Source: AP-15 sp963777435
GTDB taxonomy: Bacteria; Pseudomonadota; Alphaproteobacteria; ATCC43930; CGMCC-115725
Reading direction: 5' to 3'
Length of the DNA: 64,000 nucleotides
NCBI GenBank assembly: GCA_963777435.1
Contig: CAVZQT010000001.1
Span: 806,001-870,000, forward strand
Both the position numbers and the translations under genes were made by a program. Below the pieces are notes generated by a model. The model was not told where the DNA came from, searched no databases, and saw only the letters and a program-made list of their open reading frames with translations. Below, one piece after another: positions 1 through 10,918 of this stretch (positions are counted from its first letter, which is position 1; every line of letters begins with the position of its first letter).

Positions 1-1
1 C

Positions 2-466
2 GGAGACACCGCCGGGGGGCCGAGCGGCCGCACGCTGTTCAATCTGTCCAACGTCGCGATTGAAACCGCATGCCTATTAGCCTCCAGCTTTGCCTGTGGG
101 ATCGCCAGCGTTGGGGCCGGGGCGCGCCACAAAGCCCTGTTCTATGGTGGAATGGCGGCAACCTTTGTTCTCGGCGCCGCCTTTGTTGTATTGGAAGCCC
201 GAGAATTCGCCGGCTTTATCAGCCAAGGCAACGGCCCGCAGCGCAGCGCCTTCCTAACCTCGTTTTTCACGCTGGTCGGCTGCCATGGACTGCATGTCAG
301 TCTTGGGCTGTTGTGGCTATTGACAATGGTGGCCCAGGTCTTCGCCAAGGGGTTTCGCCCGGACATTTTGCGGCGCAACCTCTGCTTCAGCCTGTTCTGG
401 CACGCCCTCGATATAATCTGGGTCGCTGTGTTTACCGTGGTCTATTTGTTGGGAGCCGGAGCATGA
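2..466 (+). CDS. cyoC: Cytochrome o ubiquinol oxidase subunit III (5' end outside window)
   Basis: Heme-copper oxidase subunit III, a non-catalytic membrane subunit of the cytochrome bo quinol oxidase in the inner membrane. The open frame enters from the window edge; the visible part has hydrophobic helices and family-typical segments such as LFNLSNVAIET, LVGCHGLHVSLGLLW and FWHALDIIWVAVF near the C-terminus. The stop overlaps the next start (ATGA), so cyoC and cyoD are translationally coupled in the usual cyoABCD order. The N-terminal part lies upstream of the window. Confidence 0.9.
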   Translation, partial: GDTAGGPSGRTLFNLSNVAIETACLLASSFACGIASVGAGARHKALFYGGMAATFVLGAAFVVLEAREFAGFISQGNGPQRSAFLTSFFTLVGCHGLHVSLGLLWLLTMVAQVFAKGFRPDILRRNLCFSLFWHALDIIWVAVFTVVYLLGAGA

Positions 467-864
467 GTGATCTGGGCAGCGATCCGGCACAGTTGCCCGG
501 AGATCGTGCTCCCGGCTACGATCACACCGCTTCGCCCGACATCCTTCGCGGGATCGGCAGCTACCTGATAGGGCTGGCGCTCGCGGCGGCTCTGACCGCG
601 GCCTCGTTTGGCTTTGGCGGCAGCAGCGTGATTTGGGGCCCGGCTCTGCCGGTCGCTCTCGTCGTGCTGGCGATCGCCCAAATGGGCGTTCACCTCGTCT
701 TTTTTCTTCATGTCACGACTGGACCCGAGAGCACCAACAACGTGCTGGCGCTCGCTTTCGGAATACTGATTGTGTTTCTGGTCTTCGCCGGCTCGCTTTG
801 GATCATGGCAAATCTCAATAGCCGCATGCCGCCCATGGACCAGATTATGGAAATGTCGAGATGA
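463..864 (+). CDS. cyoD: Cytochrome o ubiquinol oxidase subunit IV
   Basis: Small accessory membrane subunit of the bo-type quinol oxidase, 133 residues with three predicted transmembrane segments and the CyoD signature region AQMGVHLVFFLHV followed by a final helix (ALAFGILIVFLVFAGSLWIMANL). The ATG at 463 overlaps the cyoC stop by four bases. The stop in turn overlaps an ATG at 861 that opens a 45-codon frame running into the IS element. A larger upstream frame exists but is only cyoC read out of frame. Confidence 0.9.
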   Translation: MSDLGSDPAQLPGDRAPGYDHTASPDILRGIGSYLIGLALAAALTAASFGFGGSSVIWGPALPVALVVLAIAQMGVHLVFFLHVTTGPESTNNVLALAFGILIVFLVFAGSLWIMANLNSRMPPMDQIMEMSR

Positions 865-1105
865 AGCGGTCCCAGACCATCAAACTTTTTGCTGAGCTGT
901 TGGAAAAGGCCGTGCCCCCCGCTCGGAGTAAGGGTTCATCGGCTGTCGCCGCCAGATCGAAGCGCGCTACGATTAGGGCGTGTCGTCAATTATTGTAACG
1001 GTGCACGTATACCGAGTCTGAGCATGAGTATAGAAAGTAAAACGAGTCTACCGCGGCTAGAAGTAATGTGATTCATGGAGAGTCGGCTTGGTACAGGGCT
1101 GACCC

Positions 1106-1441
1106 ATGACCCGATATGGATTGCGCGATGAGCAGTGGGACCGGATCAAACACTTGTTCCCGGGAAAGCCGGGAGACGTCGGTGTCACCGCGCAAGATAA
1201 TCGCCGGTTCGTCGAAGCGGTGTTGTACCGCTATCGCGCCGGAATTCCGTGGCGCGACCTGCCGGAACGGTTTGGCGGTTGGAAGAACACGCATCGCCGC
1301 TTTAGCCGCTGGGCCAAGAACGGGCTATGGCACAGAGTGTTTCAGCACCTGGCCGCCGATGCCGACAACGAATATGCGATGATCGACAGCACAATTGTCC
1401 GGGCCCATCAGCACAGCGCCGGCGCGCCCAAAAAAAGATGA
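1106..1441 (+). CDS. IS5-family transposase, N-terminal part (orfA)
   Basis: 111 residues with the DUF4096-type N-terminal domain of IS5-group transposases (YGLRDEQWDRIKHLFPG, RAGIPWRDLPERFGGW). It includes the first catalytic Asp in the strand MIDSTIVRAH. The frame ends at 1439-1441 just after the A7 run at 1430-1436. Full-length transposase requires a +1 (or -2) shift into the second frame, a programmed slip typical of two-frame IS5 members. Confidence 0.9.
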   Translation: MTRYGLRDEQWDRIKHLFPGKPGDVGVTAQDNRRFVEAVLYRYRAGIPWRDLPERFGGWKNTHRRFSRWAKNGLWHRVFQHLAADADNEYAMIDSTIVRAHQHSAGAPKKR

Positions 1442-1862
1442 GGATCAAGCCATCGGCCGCAGCCGCGGTGGGCTGAGCTCGAAAATCCATGCCCTAGTCG
1501 ACGCGCTTGGCAGGCCATTGGCTTTTCTGTTGTCGCCTGGACAGGCGCATGATCTGGTCGGCGCGGACGCGCTGCTGCCGCAAATGACCGCGGATCGGCT
1601 GATCGCCGACACCGCCTTCGATGCCGACAAGCGGGTCTTCGAGCCGCTCGCCGCCGCCGGCAAATCAGCTGTCATCCCGCCCCGGTCAAACCGTTTAGCG
1701 CCGCGCCAATTCGACCGGGAACTCTATAAAGAGCGCCACCTGATCGAAAACTTCTTCTGCAAACTCAAGCAGTTTCGCGCCATCGCTACCCGCTACGACA
1801 AAACCGCCAGAAATTTCCTCGCCGCCGTTCACCTCGCCGCCGTTACAATCTGGCTCAATTGA
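1395..1862 (+). CDS. IS5-family transposase, C-terminal part (orfB)
   Basis: Carries the rest of the DDE catalytic domain: the GRSRGGLSSKIHALVDA block, the second Asp in LIADTAFDAD, and the Glu in HLIENFFCKLKQFRAIATRYDKT (split for length, all in one frame). The nominal start at 1395 is only the upstream limit of the open frame. Independent initiation is unlikely, and expression is expected as an orfA-orfB fusion through the A7 run. Confidence 0.88.
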   Translation: MSGPISTAPARPKKDEDQAIGRSRGGLSSKIHALVDALGRPLAFLLSPGQAHDLVGADALLPQMTADRLIADTAFDADKRVFEPLAAAGKSAVIPPRSNRLAPRQFDRELYKERHLIENFFCKLKQFRAIATRYDKTARNFLAAVHLAAVTIWLN

Positions 1863-2322
1863 CGACACGCCCTAGATCAACAGCTTTGGACGTCACCTCA
1901 CCGAGAATGGATGACGATTGTCAAGTTTTCCCTTCACACATCCGAGGAGGAGCAGACGAAACGCCTGCAGGCTCGGTTGTACGATCCGAACAAGCATTGG
2001 AATTTTAGCCCTGGCGATCTTGCCGAGCGCAAATATTGAGACGACTACATATTGGCATACCAGACCGCTCTCGAACGCTGCAGTAAACGAATGGAGCGCC
2101 CTGGTTCATTGTGCCAGCAGACCGAAAATGGTACCGCAACGCGGTTTTCGCGCGGATCGTGCGCATGACACTCGGAGCGCTGGATCTGACGTATCCGTGC
2201 CGACATGCCGGGATATGACTAGGTACGCATCGAGTAGATGCAGATTCTCACGTAATTGACAGAACCAAAAACTACACTCGTGCTAAAGTCGCTTACTCCT
2301 TTGAACCTCGGAGGCGAGTCGA

Positions 2323-2646
2323 ATGCCACGACTTCCCGTCTTTTACCTGGCTGTTGCGATGCTGACCGGGATCAACTTGGCAGCACAAAACTCGGTTTTT
2401 GGCGGCACTTTGTACGCGCAGTATTACCCCCCGCCCGGCTATGGCCACCCGCCAACTTCGCGTCCGCCGTGCCAGGCGGTCACTCCTGGGCCATTTCAGG
2501 GGGCGGCTAGAGGCGCCGCCGGCGGGGCCCTGATCGGTGCGATATCAGGGAATGCCGGACGGGGCGCCGCGATCGGAGCCGGCTTTGGGGCAGTGCGCGG
2601 TGCAGTGCGTCGCGGCTCGGCCCGCAGCGCGGGGGTCTGCTATTAA
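2323..2646 (+). CDS. Glycine-zipper envelope protein
   Basis: 107 residues with an N-terminal hydrophobic signal (LPVFYLAVAMLTGINLAAQNS), a Pro/Tyr-rich stretch (YYPPPGYGHPP), then alternating small residues (GAARGAAGGALIGAISG, GRGAAIGAGFGAVRGAV) typical of YMGG-type Gly-zipper domains that pack against membranes. An AACCTCGGAGGCGAG stretch just upstream supplies a Shine-Dalgarno for the ATG. The ending SARSAGVCY is uncommon. Function unknown; probably periplasmic or outer-membrane associated. Confidence 0.7.
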   Translation: MPRLPVFYLAVAMLTGINLAAQNSVFGGTLYAQYYPPPGYGHPPTSRPPCQAVTPGPFQGAARGAAGGALIGAISGNAGRGAAIGAGFGAVRGAVRRGSARSAGVCY

Positions 2647-2758
2647 GGCAGATAAGGCAGTTGCGGATGGGAAAGCCCAACTCGGTTCGATGCAGAGTAA
2701 CTCTGACGGAACGCACTGCGGCCAAGCCGACCCAAAATCGATCAGCGAGGGGGACATA

Positions 2759-3142
2759 ATGAACAAGCAGCTCGTAGGATTTCTGTTGGCGTGCGGGGTT
2801 GCCGCAAGCGCGGCAGCGCCAGCCCCGACCCTGGCACAGCAAACGCCACCATCCCCGCAGGCCGGTCGGCCACCCACGCCACGGGTCACGTCCGAGGCGC
2901 AGATCGCACCCAAGCGGTGGGAGGTTGAGCGGGTGCGCTGCTCCGATCTGTTAGGCGCCGCGGATGATGACCGGGCGGCGGCGCTGATGTTCTATTACGG
3001 TTATTTGGCGGCAAAAGCCGGCATCCACGTAATCGATGTGAGCAAGATCGACGCCAATGTCAGGAAAGTCATGGACCGATGCGCCGCCGCGCCCAGCATG
3101 ACGGTGCCGGAGGCTTTCCGCCAAGCGCTCGCCCGGCCGTGA
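2759..3142 (+). CDS. HdeA/HdeB-like periplasmic protein
   Basis: 127 residues: a signal peptide (MNKQLVGFLLACGVAASAAA), a Pro-rich linker, then a small helical domain with two cysteines (VRCSDLLGAADDDRAAALM and VRKVMDRCAAAP) and the MFYYGYLAAKAG core seen in HdeA/HdeB-like proteins. HdeA is an acid-activated periplasmic chaperone; the role in alphaproteobacteria is less clear. The ATG at 2759 is chosen over the upstream open frame because GCGAGGGGGAC precedes it and it alone gives a signal peptide. It lies just upstream of the glucosidase operon. Confidence 0.75.
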   Translation: MNKQLVGFLLACGVAASAAAPAPTLAQQTPPSPQAGRPPTPRVTSEAQIAPKRWEVERVRCSDLLGAADDDRAAALMFYYGYLAAKAGIHVIDVSKIDANVRKVMDRCAAAPSMTVPEAFRQALARP

Positions 3143-3229
3143 TAACCAGCGGAGCCCGGCCGCCCCGGGTCTGCCTGCAGGATAAGAATAACATCAGAGT
3201 TTCAGTAGCCCGTTGATTGAGAGGGGATC

Positions 3230-5956
<2,727 letters not shown>

Positions 5957-5972
5957 GCAGGGGATAAATCAC

Positions 5973-7496
5973 ATGGCGGCCTCGCCGCGCTATCCAGCGC
6001 TATATCAGATCAACACTCGGGTCTGGCTCGAGCGGTTGTGCCGCGAGGCCGGCAAACGAGTCACCCTCGCCGATATCGATGACGCGACGATCGACTGGTT
6101 TGCCGAGCAGGGTTTTGATTGGATTTGGCTGTTGAGCGTCTGGCAGATCGGCGCTGCCGGCCGCGCGATCTCGCGCAGCCACCCCGAATGGCGCGCCGAG
6201 TTCCAGGCGGCTCTGCCCGATTTGACCGAGGACGACATCTGCGGCTCGGGCTTTGCGATTACCCGCTATACGGCAAGCGACGCGATTGGTGGCGAGGCCG
6301 GGTTGGCGCGTTTCCGCGAAAAACTGGCGCGGCGCGGCCTCAAATTGATGCTCGATTTCGTGCCAAATCACACCGCGCTCGACCATCCTTGGGTCAAGAC
6401 CAACCCCGAATATTTTGTCGAGGGCAGCGAAGAAGCGTTGGAGGATAAGCCGGAGAATTTCGTGCGGGTCGAAACCGATTTGGGACCGAGGATTTTGGCG
6501 CATGGCCGCGATCCAAACTTTCCTGGCTGGCCGGACACGCTGCAGCTCAATTACGCCAATCCGGCACTGCATCAGGCCCGGATTGACGAACTCGTCGCGA
6601 TCGCCGGCAAATGCGACGGCGTGCGCTGCGACATGGCGATGCTGCTACTGCCCGATATCTTCCAGCGAACCTGGGGATTGACGCCGGAACCGTTTTGGCC
6701 AAAGGCGATCCCGGCGGTGCATGCGAAACACCCGGACTTCTTGTTTATGGCCGAGGTCTATTGGGATCTCGAATGGACCTTGCAGCAGCAGGGATTCAAC
6801 TATTGCTATGACAAGCGGCTCTACGACCGCTTGCGCGAGAGCCACGCCGCCTCTATCCGCGGCCATCTGGTCGCCGGGCTCGATTACCAGGACAAGCTGG
6901 CCCGCTTTCTGGAAAATCACGACGAGCCGCGCGCGGCGGCTACATTCCCGTGGCCGCAACATCGGGCGGCGGCGATGATCACTTTTCTGGCGCCCGGTCT
7001 GAGGTTTTTTTATCAGGGCCAGTTGGAGGGCGCGCGGGTTCGCGTGCCGACGCATCTATGCCGCGGCCCGGTCGAACCGACAAATCCCGAGATCGCCGGC
7101 TTTTACGCCAAGTTGTTGCAAGTAATAAAGCAAACCGGCGCTTTTCGCGACGGCGGCTGGTCGCAAATCCAGCCCCATTCGGCAGGGCCGGGCAACTGGA
7201 CCTTCGAGTGCTTTGTCGCCTATGCCTGGTCCGGCGCCGATGGCGGCTGCCATGTGATCGTCGTCAACAATGCCGCCAATCAGGCGCAATGCCGCTTACC
7301 GCTGCCCTTTCCAGAGCTGCAGGGCAAGCAGATACGCCTGACCGACTTGATGGGCACCGAGATTTACGATCGTGACGGCGAGGAGGCGATCGGCCCAGGC
7401 CTCTTTATCGACCACGCTCCATGGCATTTCAACGTATTCGCGGTGCAAGCTATCCAGACGCCCGCGCCGGCCGTCACCATGCCGGACAAGCAATGA
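5973..7496 (+). CDS. GH13-family alpha-amylase-like enzyme
   Basis: 507-residue (beta/alpha)8 glycosidase. The four GH13 regions are visible: DFVPNH at 128-133, GVRCDMAM with nucleophile Asp220, EVYWD with acid/base Glu261, and LENHDEPR with His316-Asp317. There is no signal peptide, so it acts in the cytoplasm. It follows the GH63-like gene with an AGGGG ribosome site. A GH13/GH63 pair suggests turnover of a storage alpha-glucan or a glucosyl compatible solute. Exact specificity (amylase, glucosyltransferase or trehalose-type) cannot be read from sequence alone. Confidence 0.87.
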   Translation: MAASPRYPALYQINTRVWLERLCREAGKRVTLADIDDATIDWFAEQGFDWIWLLSVWQIGAAGRAISRSHPEWRAEFQAALPDLTEDDICGSGFAITRYTASDAIGGEAGLARFREKLARRGLKLMLDFVPNHTALDHPWVKTNPEYFVEGSEEALEDKPENFVRVETDLGPRILAHGRDPNFPGWPDTLQLNYANPALHQARIDELVAIAGKCDGVRCDMAMLLLPDIFQRTWGLTPEPFWPKAIPAVHAKHPDFLFMAEVYWDLEWTLQQQGFNYCYDKRLYDRLRESHAASIRGHLVAGLDYQDKLARFLENHDEPRAAATFPWPQHRAAAMITFLAPGLRFFYQGQLEGARVRVPTHLCRGPVEPTNPEIAGFYAKLLQVIKQTGAFRDGGWSQIQPHSAGPGNWTFECFVAYAWSGADGGCHVIVVNNAANQAQCRLPLPFPELQGKQIRLTDLMGTEIYDRDGEEAIGPGLFIDHAPWHFNVFAVQAIQTPAPAVTMPDKQ

Positions 7497-7520
7497 GGCT
7501 TGCCATCGGGGAGATCGCGC

Positions 7521-8321
7521 ATGAGGACCACGCCCGTCCTGTCTGATCATGCCGATCGAACGCTTGGTGCGCCGCCGGCGCCGATCATTCCGCCGGCCAA
7601 CCTGATGGGTCGGATCGGCCGCCGGCTTATGCACGAATTCCGTGAAGTCTTGCCGCCGACGATCTTCTTTTTTATCGGCTTCAACTTTGTCGTGTTTACG
7701 ACGAACATGCTCGTCGCCGATTATTCGATCGCTGTCGGCAACTTCATGCTGGGAACGGTTGCGGCGCTTATTGTCGGCAAGGCAGTGTTAGTCGCCGACA
7801 AAATTCCACTGTTGCGACGCTACGATCGCGCGGCGTTGATCCGACCGATTCTGTTCAAGACCGCCTTTTACTGGGTCACTGTGTTTCTGGTACGCCTACT
7901 CGAGCGGTTTGTGCATTTTTCCTTCACCGAGCGCAGGTGGCCCACGGATTTCTTCCCATATTTAGCGACGATCCTTTCGTGGCATCGTTTTGTAGCGATT
8001 TCTTTGTGGGTCTGCGTCCTGTTCCTGATCTATGTCACGGCGTCCGAATTCAGTCACCTTTTTGGCCCGGGCGAAATACCGCGGCTATTGTTCACCTCCC
8101 GGCCATCCGATCTGCAATTAAACCGGCGGCAACGCATGCGCGAGCTGATGCGCCTCAGCAATCTCGCTGACGCCCACACCGCTGAGGAGTTTCGCGATCC
8201 GGACAGTGCGGCGCACCGCGACCTTGTCGCCATCCTTCAGCGGCTCGCACGTGGCGAGAAGGCGTCGGCGGAGCAATCAGCGCCGGGCGAGCGCTCACTC
8301 GGCGAGGCTCGGGCGCGCTAA
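7521..8321 (+). CDS. Four-TM membrane protein in the glucosidase operon
   Basis: 266 residues with about four hydrophobic segments (PTIFFFIGFNFVVFT, GTVAALIVGKAVLVADKI, LFKTAFYWVTVFLVRLL, WHRFVAISLWVCVLFLIYV) and a polar C-terminal tail rich in Arg and Glu (RRQRMRELMRLSNLADAH). I do not recognise the family. The ATG at 7521 has CGGGGAGATCGCGC before it and is preferred to the TTG at 7500. It lies 24 bp after the GH13 gene, so probably co-transcribed. Its last 27 bp overlap the convergent MFS gene. Confidence 0.65.
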   Translation: MRTTPVLSDHADRTLGAPPAPIIPPANLMGRIGRRLMHEFREVLPPTIFFFIGFNFVVFTTNMLVADYSIAVGNFMLGTVAALIVGKAVLVADKIPLLRRYDRAALIRPILFKTAFYWVTVFLVRLLERFVHFSFTERRWPTDFFPYLATILSWHRFVAISLWVCVLFLIYVTASEFSHLFGPGEIPRLLFTSRPSDLQLNRRQRMRELMRLSNLADAHTAEEFRDPDSAAHRDLVAILQRLARGEKASAEQSAPGERSLGEARAR

Positions 8322-9590
8322 GGTTGACCTTGGCAACTCCCCGATGGTGCCACGCGCAAGACCGAGTGCCGCGGCGGCGCCGATCAGCGCCAGGACTCCG
8401 GCGGCGATAAACGCCGAATTGAAGCTTTTGGTCCATTCGACCAGATAGCCGGTCACGATCGGCGCCAAGAGGCCAAAGGTGTTGCCGCCGAGGACGAGAA
8501 ACGCAAACGCCCGACCGGCATCGGAGGGAGAGCGCAGCAGATCGCTGACCAACGCGCCGTTGGCCGCCGGCCCGACATTGGCGAACGATACGGCGATCGT
8601 GACCAGGGCTATGACGCCAGCCAGCGAGGCAACAAGCGGGATCAGCAACCCGACCGCGGTCAACAGCAGGCAGAGCGCCACCAGATAGCGCCGCTTGCCG
8701 CCGCGCACCGCTTCGGCGTTCATCAACCGATCGCCACACCAGTTGGCGACAATGTTGACAACCGCGGCGGCGAAGAATGGGATCGCGGTATAGATACCGG
8801 ACCCCATGATCGACAGGTGCCGCGCCGTCTGCAAGTAGTTCGGAAGCCAGGACATATATAGATAAACGGTGTAGACGAGACATCCCTGTGAGATGAACAG
8901 GCCCCACATCGTCGGGGTGCGGATCAGCCCGAGGTAACCCACACCGTCATGGCTGGGCGGGGGGACACCGGCGTCGCGCTCGGCGAGGATCATCCGCCGC
9001 TCGGCTTCGGGGAGCCATCGCGTCTTTTCGGGGGTCGATACGCAGAGAAGCCACACCGCGACCCAGGCAAATCCGACCGCTCCGGTGATGACAAAAGACC
9101 AACGCCACGACGCCGACTCGATCAGCCAGGCTACAGCAGGGGCGCCAAGCGCCAGCCCCAGGCTTGAACCGGCCGAGATCGCGGCGACCGCCGTCCCGCG
9201 CTCGGTAAAGGGCGACCACGACCGCACGCTGCCGTAAGTGACTGGCGCGAACGGCGCCTCCCCGACGCCGAGACCGAGACGCGTTGCCAGCATCACGGCG
9301 AAGCTGCCGGCGGCGCCGGTCAGCATTTGCGCCGCCGACCACACCGCAGCGGCGGCGGTGGCGACGACATGCGTTCCCCAGCGGTCGATCAGCCTCCCGC
9401 CCGGCAGCATCATCAGCACATAGGCCCACAAGAAAGACGAAAACAGGTAGCCGAGCGCGACCGGCGACAAACCGAATTCATGGGCGATCGGCTTTCCCGC
9501 GACCGACATGTTGACCCGGTCGACATAGGCGATCGCGTTGAACAGAAACAGCAGCAGAAACACCCAGTAACGGCGTCGCGTCGTCTTCAT
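8295..9590 (-). CDS. MFS transporter, anion:cation symporter (ACS)-like
   Basis: 431 residues with 12 predicted membrane helices. The first helix segment FLFNAIAYVDRVNMSVAGKP has the DR motif of the ACS group (hexuronate/glucarate/phthalate-type transporters), followed by GGRLIDRWG and a GVGEAPFAPV segment typical of that group. The ATG at 9590 is preceded by GGCGAGGAGCTTACC. The upstream in-frame extension to 9740 lacks transporter features. Probably imports an organic anion. Confidence 0.85.
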   Translation of the reverse strand: MKTTRRRYWVFLLLFLFNAIAYVDRVNMSVAGKPIAHEFGLSPVALGYLFSSFLWAYVLMMLPGGRLIDRWGTHVVATAAAAVWSAAQMLTGAAGSFAVMLATRLGLGVGEAPFAPVTYGSVRSWSPFTERGTAVAAISAGSSLGLALGAPAVAWLIESASWRWSFVITGAVGFAWVAVWLLCVSTPEKTRWLPEAERRMILAERDAGVPPPSHDGVGYLGLIRTPTMWGLFISQGCLVYTVYLYMSWLPNYLQTARHLSIMGSGIYTAIPFFAAAVVNIVANWCGDRLMNAEAVRGGKRRYLVALCLLLTAVGLLIPLVASLAGVIALVTIAVSFANVGPAANGALVSDLLRSPSDAGRAFAFLVLGGNTFGLLAPIVTGYLVEWTKSFNSAFIAAGVLALIGAAAALGLARGTIGELPRSTLARPSLAE

Positions 9591-9818
9591 CGGTAAGCTC
9601 CTCGCCAGTGCGCGCACCCTTCCAGATCCGGATGAGCGATTTTTTGAGGTCTCCCGTTCGATCTTACCCCCGCTTCGGATCGCAGCGCCCATGCCCTTGC
9701 CGCTTCCGACGGCGGGCCGAGCTTGCTCTCGACAAACCACATTTTGAGCGGCGGAGCGAGACCTATCGTGGAGGCGGCAACAGCAAGCGCCGCCCTTCCG
9801 CTGTGGCCGACAGGCCAG

Positions 9819-10292
9819 CTACTCGACGCGGTGCTGGGCCGCGGCGCGGCGCCGGTTGTCAATTTCACTCAACAGCCAATACAGCGCTCCCAACGCCAAA
9901 GCGAGGCCGCCAAACCCGAGCAGGGTCAACCAACTTACGGCAGAATAGTCCATCAGGATCATTTTCCGTGCGATCACAATAATCGTGATCATGACAATCA
10001 CCCCGACTTGGAGTACCCCCGCCCGCTCCCGCATCGACAAAACAATCGAATGGTTGAATTCGATCAGGATCAAAATGTTCAAGATCAAACCAAGAGAATC
10101 CTTCAGCCCGGCCGGGTCGTCAAAATGAACTCCCGAAATTATGTCGTTGAACAGGATCACTGCTAAAGATCCCGTCGAGTACAGAATCACAATCGAGATG
10201 AAGAATAGCAGCACCCCCGAAACGACCAGCTCGAAGCGGGTATACAGTTCGTAGAAACCGGCTCGCTGGTTAAAAGCGCGGAACACACTCAT
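9819..10292 (-). CDS. PsiE-family membrane protein (phosphate-starvation-inducible E-like)
   Basis: 157 residues with four membrane helices (FELVVSGVLLFFISIVIL, AVILFNDIISG, LIEFNHSIVLSMRER, VGVIVMITIIVIARKMI and a final SWLTLLGFGGLALALGA segment). The LILIEFNHSI and ARKMILMD pieces are typical of PsiE. The ATG at 10292 follows ATGGAGAGCTGC. Function in the family is unclear. It is somewhat more AT-rich than its neighbours. Confidence 0.75.
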   Translation of the reverse strand: MSVFRAFNQRAGFYELYTRFELVVSGVLLFFISIVILYSTGSLAVILFNDIISGVHFDDPAGLKDSLGLILNILILIEFNHSIVLSMRERAGVLQVGVIVMITIIVIARKMILMDYSAVSWLTLLGFGGLALALGALYWLLSEIDNRRRAAAQHRVE

Positions 10293-10471
10293 GCAGCTCT
10301 CCATAGGCCAGATCTCCAATGGCCAGATCTCGATTAGGCTGGGCAGCGGCGGCAATTTGCCATGGTGAAATTGTGGAGCAAGACCGGTCATTCCTCCGGC
10401 GAGCGCTGGACAGGCCCGGCGTGCTGGGCCAAGCTCGGCCGACAGGAGACGGCGTCACAGAGGGAGCGGGC

Positions 10472-10882
10472 ATGACGGGGAACACGGCGGGGACGCCGTC
10501 CAGATATTACCTGAAACGGGAAAGGGCGCAGGCCCGGGCCTACTCGCAAGCGGTCGTGACCGCGGCTGGCCGAACGGTATGGCTGGCCGGCCAGGTGGCG
10601 CCGACCGATACGGCCGGCCGATCGCTCGCCGGCGATTTTGACGGGCAGGTGCGGCAGGTGTTTGCGTGTCTTGGCGAGACCTTAGGCGAGCTCGGCGGGG
10701 CCCTCGCCGACATGGTCACGATGACTGTGTTCATCACCGATGCGCGATATGGAGATCGCTTTACCGAGCTGCGCAAAGAGATATTTGACGACAACTTCCC
10801 GGCGAGCGCGCTGATCACGGTTGCCGGTTTGGCACGCGCCGAGCTGCTCGTCGAAGTTCAGGGTGTCGCTGTCATCGCCTAA
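10472..10882 (+). CDS. RidA family (YjgF/YER057c/UK114) protein
   Basis: 136 residues of the RidA fold: YLKRERAQARAYSQAVVTAAGRTVWLAGQ at the start (shown in parts), FDGQVRQVFACLGETLGELGG in the middle and FPASALITVAGLARAEL near the end. RidA members deaminate reactive enamine/imine intermediates; the key Arg usually found before the EIEAIA-like end is not clear here (LARAELLVEVQGVAVIA). The ATG at 10472 has AGGGAGCGGGC upstream and lies inside a longer open frame from 10319. Confidence 0.85.
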   Translation: MTGNTAGTPSRYYLKRERAQARAYSQAVVTAAGRTVWLAGQVAPTDTAGRSLAGDFDGQVRQVFACLGETLGELGGALADMVTMTVFITDARYGDRFTELRKEIFDDNFPASALITVAGLARAELLVEVQGVAVIA

Positions 10883-10918
10883 CTTCGACCCGGTCTCAGG
10901 CGGCGCAGGGAGCGCAGC

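Larger units (their letters stand above)
976..1872 (+). mobile_element. IS5-family (IS427-like) insertion sequence, complete, 897 bp
   Basis: The ends are 16-bp perfect inverted repeats (GGGCGTGTCGTCAATT at 976-991 and its complement at 1857-1872) flanked by a TA target duplication (974-975 and 1873-1874). Both ends share a further ATTGTAACGG block (992-1001; complement at 1840-1849), but the right end has seven extra bases (1850-1856) between the two blocks. It carries two overlapping transposase frames joined across an A7 run. DDE residues are all present, so the element looks intact. Confidence 0.92.
938..2218 (+). pseudogene. Polyphosphate kinase 2 (PPK2) relic interrupted by an IS element
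   Basis: PPK2 transfers phosphate between polyphosphate and nucleotides. Deleting 976-1872 plus one TA copy joins the flanks into the PPK2-like string RYD-stop-INSFGRHLTENG. Downstream, in shifting frames, come TIVKFSLHTSEEEQ, LQARLYDPNKHWNFSPGDL, DDYILAYQTALE and WFIVPADRKWYRN, all typical of the C-terminal half of PPK2. Lesions include TAG at the junction, a frameshift near 1912, TGA replacing the Trp of the usual WDDY motif near 2038, and a frameshift near 2100. The catalytic N-terminal half is not recognisable. An ATG at 861, overlapping the cyoD stop, opens a frame (861-998) that may be a mangled piece of the same gene. Gene identity rests on memory of family motifs. Confidence 0.75.
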
